Shown one piece after another: positions 5,909 through 8,121 of a DNA stretch of 8,121 bases (position 1 is its first letter; each line of letters opens with the position of its first letter). Position numbers and translations under genes: made by a program. Origin of the DNA: Zavarzinia sp. GTDB lineage: Bacteria > Pseudomonadota > Alphaproteobacteria > Zavarziniales > Zavarziniaceae. The DNA is taken from assembly GCA_028694545.1 (NCBI GenBank), contig JAQVKV010000065.1, positions 1 through 8,121 on the forward strand, written 5' to 3'. A model generated the notes under the pieces. The model saw only the letters and a program-made list of their open reading frames with translations. It did no database searches and was not told the origin of the DNA.

Positions 5909-8121
5909 TCACGGTTCGGGGCGCAAGACGCGCGTGGCCCGGGCCGCGGCACGCACCGCGTCCTCCCGGGTCGGGATCTCGACGTAGGCGCCAGCCGCCC
6001 ACAACGGCGCGAGGTCGTCCCAATGGGGCGAATAGGGATTGCCGGACTGGCCCGTGGCGATGACGAAGCGCGAGCGGTCGAGATCGGCAAGGTCGTAGAC
6101 GGCGCGGAAACCCGCCGCATGGACGTCGGCATAGGGCGCCGCCTTGTTGCCGAAGCGCATGGCGCCGCGCAGCAGCGTGTCCTCCCCACCGCCGACCGGC
6201 GGACGGATCGCGATCATGTCACCGACCACGGGCAGGAAACGCAGGATCGGGTGGCGCATGTCGGCGTAATGGGCCTTGTCCCAGCGCCAGCCGGCCATGT
6301 CCGCCCCCTGCGCCGCCCGGAGCTCGGCCAGCGCATCGGTCAGGGCGGCCTGGACCTGACCTTCGCAGGTTTCCGTGTCCGCCGTCGCCGGATCGTCGCA
6401 CCACTGCGTCTCGCCGCCGACGACGGCCCGCAGCTGCACGGGGCGCAGCCCGGCCCAGCCCGCGAAGTCGGGGCCAAGCCGGCTCTCGAACAGGCGGCGG
6501 TTGAGGGCGCGGGCCCAGGCCATGGCGATCAGGGGGGCCGGCTTGTCACCGTCCATGTGCCGGTTCCAGTCGCGCAGAAGGGCGAGGGCTTTGGCCGTCT
6601 CGCCGTCCGCCGGGCCGTGGGCGGCAATCAGCAGGGGCAGGAATTCGATGGAGAAGGGGGAGAGCACGTCGGCCTGGCCGGCCGCGGCGTCGTCCAGCGT
6701 ATAGCCCGTCGGATGCGCCGCCAACAGTTCCGCCATCCGTTCGGCGCGATAGGGCACGTCGTAATCCTTGCCGATGAGGAAGGGGTAGTCGGGGCCGGTG
6801 ACCGCGTTGTTGGCGTTCAGTACCACGCCGCTGCCCGGCCGGCGCACCTGGGGCAGGGCCTCGAAGGGGACATAGCCGATCCAGTCTCCGGCGCCGGACG
6901 CGCCATCCGCCGGCAGCCGACCGTCGCCGCCCCGGCGCAGGGGCAGGCGCCCGGCGGCGACGAGGCCGATGGTGCCCTTGGTGTCCGCATAGGTGAGGTT
7001 CTGCTGTGGCGTGTGGAAGCGGCGCGCGGCCGCCAGGAACTGGTCGGCGTCGCTCGCATCCATGAAGTCGCGCAGGGCTTCTGGCGTCTCGTCGCCGGAC
7101 TGCAGGGCGGCATGGGCGAGGGCGACCACCGTACCCTCGGGCCGGGGCAGGTCGCCCGCGCCGAGATCGGAAACCACGGGACCGTGGCGACTTTCGCGGA
7201 TGGTTACGGTGGCCGGATCGCCGAAGCGGACGTCGATCGTCTCCTCGCGCGTGGTAAAAGGCTCGCTGCCGCCGCCGGGCACGCGGTAGTGATCGGGCCG
7301 GTCGGGATCGAGGGTTTCGATGAAGAGGTCGGCGGCATCGCCCGAGGTGGTGGTCATGCCCCAGGCGACACGGCCATTGTGCCCGAGGATCGGCATGGGA
7401 ATGCCGGGGATCGTCGCCCCGACGAGGGAAAGGTCCGGCGCCGAAAGATGCACGAGATACCAGAGCCCGGGCGCCATCAGGCCGAGGTGAGGATCATTGG
7501 CCAGGATGGGCTTGCCGGTCGCGGTGCGACTGCCGTCCAGCGCCCAGGCGTTGGACGCGCCGGGGCCGATCATGTCCATGCCGGGGGCGAGCAGGGCCAG
7601 CGTTGTGCGGATCGGATCGTTCGGCGCCAGGGACGCGAAGGGATCGAGCCGGCTGGCGCCGTCCATGGCCGGACCGCCGCCGGTCGGCGGGGTCAGAAAA
7701 TCCAGGGTCTCGCCATCGAGCCGGGCCGAGAGGCGGGCGCGCAGGGCTTCGAGCTGCCAGTTGGAGCCGAGCATCAGGCCGAGCAACCGGCCGAGCACGA
7801 GACTGTCCGCCGGGCGCCAGGGTTCGGGCTCGATCATCAGCAGGGTGAACTCTGGGGGCAGGGGGCGGTCGCGATGAGCGATCCAGGAATTCACGCCGGC
7901 GGCATAGGAATCAAGCACGGCTTTCAGTTCGGGGCTTGCCTTCGCATAGGCCTCGTCCGCCAGCCGGCCGATGCCGAGCGTGCGACTGTAGATATCGGCG
8001 GTCAAGGCCTGGCCGCCCGCTACCGCCGCGAGCTGGCCCCGGCCGAAGCGGCGGAACAATTCCATCTGGAACAGGCGATCCTCGGCGTGCAGCCGGCCCA
8101 GGGCAAAGAAGCCGTCCGCTC
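5909..8121 (-). CDS. Penicillin acylase family Ntn hydrolase (N-terminal end outside window)
   Basis: At least 736 residues of a penicillin amidase family (peptidase S45) enzyme are present. These are exported precursors that cut themselves into alpha and beta chains and hydrolyse amide bonds of beta-lactams, acyl-homoserine lactones or similar compounds. The frame stays open past the Met at 8065 to the window edge and reads ADGFFALGRLHAEDRLFQ before it, the family's 'alGr-HAeDRlfQM' motif, so that Met is internal and the start lies beyond 8121. Numbering from it, the nucleophile is Ser171 in GASNAWAL (codon 7555-7553), where the beta chain begins. ANDPHLGL (189-196), GHNGRVAWGMT (228-238), RHGPVV (293-298) and NANN (417-420, the oxyanion Asn region) follow. 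The C-terminus has GQSGNPYSPHWDD (672-684). Two Cys (556, 567) could form a disulfide. The family is certain; the substrate is unknown. Confidence 0.95.
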   Translation of the reverse strand, partial: ADGFFALGRLHAEDRLFQMELFRRFGRGQLAAVAGGQALTADIYSRTLGIGRLADEAYAKASPELKAVLDSYAAGVNSWIAHRDRPLPPEFTLLMIEPEPWRPADSLVLGRLLGLMLGSNWQLEALRARLSARLDGETLDFLTPPTGGGPAMDGASRLDPFASLAPNDPIRTTLALLAPGMDMIGPGASNAWALDGSRTATGKPILANDPHLGLMAPGLWYLVHLSAPDLSLVGATIPGIPMPILGHNGRVAWGMTTTSGDAADLFIETLDPDRPDHYRVPGGGSEPFTTREETIDVRFGDPATVTIRESRHGPVVSDLGAGDLPRPEGTVVALAHAALQSGDETPEALRDFMDASDADQFLAAARRFHTPQQNLTYADTKGTIGLVAAGRLPLRRGGDGRLPADGASGAGDWIGYVPFEALPQVRRPGSGVVLNANNAVTGPDYPFLIGKDYDVPYRAERMAELLAAHPTGYTLDDAAAGQADVLSPFSIEFLPLLIAAHGPADGETAKALALLRDWNRHMDGDKPAPLIAMAWARALNRRLFESRLGPDFAGWAGLRPVQLRAVVGGETQWCDDPATADTETCEGQVQAALTDALAELRAAQGADMAGWRWDKAHYADMRHPILRFLPVVGDMIAIRPPVGGGEDTLLRGAMRFGNKAAPYADVHAAGFRAVYDLADLDRSRFVIATGQSGNPYSPHWDDLAPLWAAGAYVEIPTREDAVRAAARATRVLRPEP

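Noticed and set aside
5850..6023. N-terminal extension of the small secreted protein up to 6023
   Set aside because: The extra residues overlap the acylase C-terminus in another frame, are Arg/Gly-rich, and would bury the clear signal peptide that starts at ATG 5849.

Overview
The window is high-GC DNA with compact genes. It most likely comes from the chromosome of an alphaproteobacterium. The main reasons are a PopZ/DUF2497-type polar organizing protein, a family characteristic of Alphaproteobacteria, and the order tolC - popZ-like - valS, which from memory is a common alphaproteobacterial arrangement. Codon use and composition look uniform. I saw no transposase, integrase, phage gene, CRISPR array, tRNA or rRNA, so this reads as ordinary core/shell chromosome rather than a mobile island.

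Layout. The left half is on the + strand: the 3' end of a TolC-family outer-membrane efflux protein (1-444), a complete PopZ-like protein (586-1242), complete valyl-tRNA synthetase (1331-4003), and a five-helix membrane protein of unknown role with some DUF4328-like character (4120-4809). The right half is on the - strand and converges on it with a 23-base gap: a small cupin protein (5252-4833), a small secreted protein that loosely resembles ADYC-domain proteins (5849-5355), and a penicillin-acylase-family Ntn hydrolase cut by the right edge (8121-5909). Intergenic hairpins follow tolC, popZ and valS and also lie in the cupin leader.

How the genes relate. TolC, PopZ and ValS are functionally unrelated (export channel, polar scaffold, translation), so their proximity is inherited order rather than a pathway. 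On the - strand the acylase and the small secreted protein are 59 bases apart, both probably act outside the cytoplasm, and the cupin follows after 102 bases. Between the acylase and the secreted protein is a perfect TGTGA-N6-TCACA palindrome, the classic CRP/CAP core. Its distance from a -10-like element fits a class II CRP promoter. This is the strongest non-coding signal in the window.

I found no convincing new multi-gene system. The points most worth a second look are the CRP-like site, the nested hairpin with a T run just before valS, the cupin with His in place of the usual metal-binding Glu, and the two poorly characterised small proteins.
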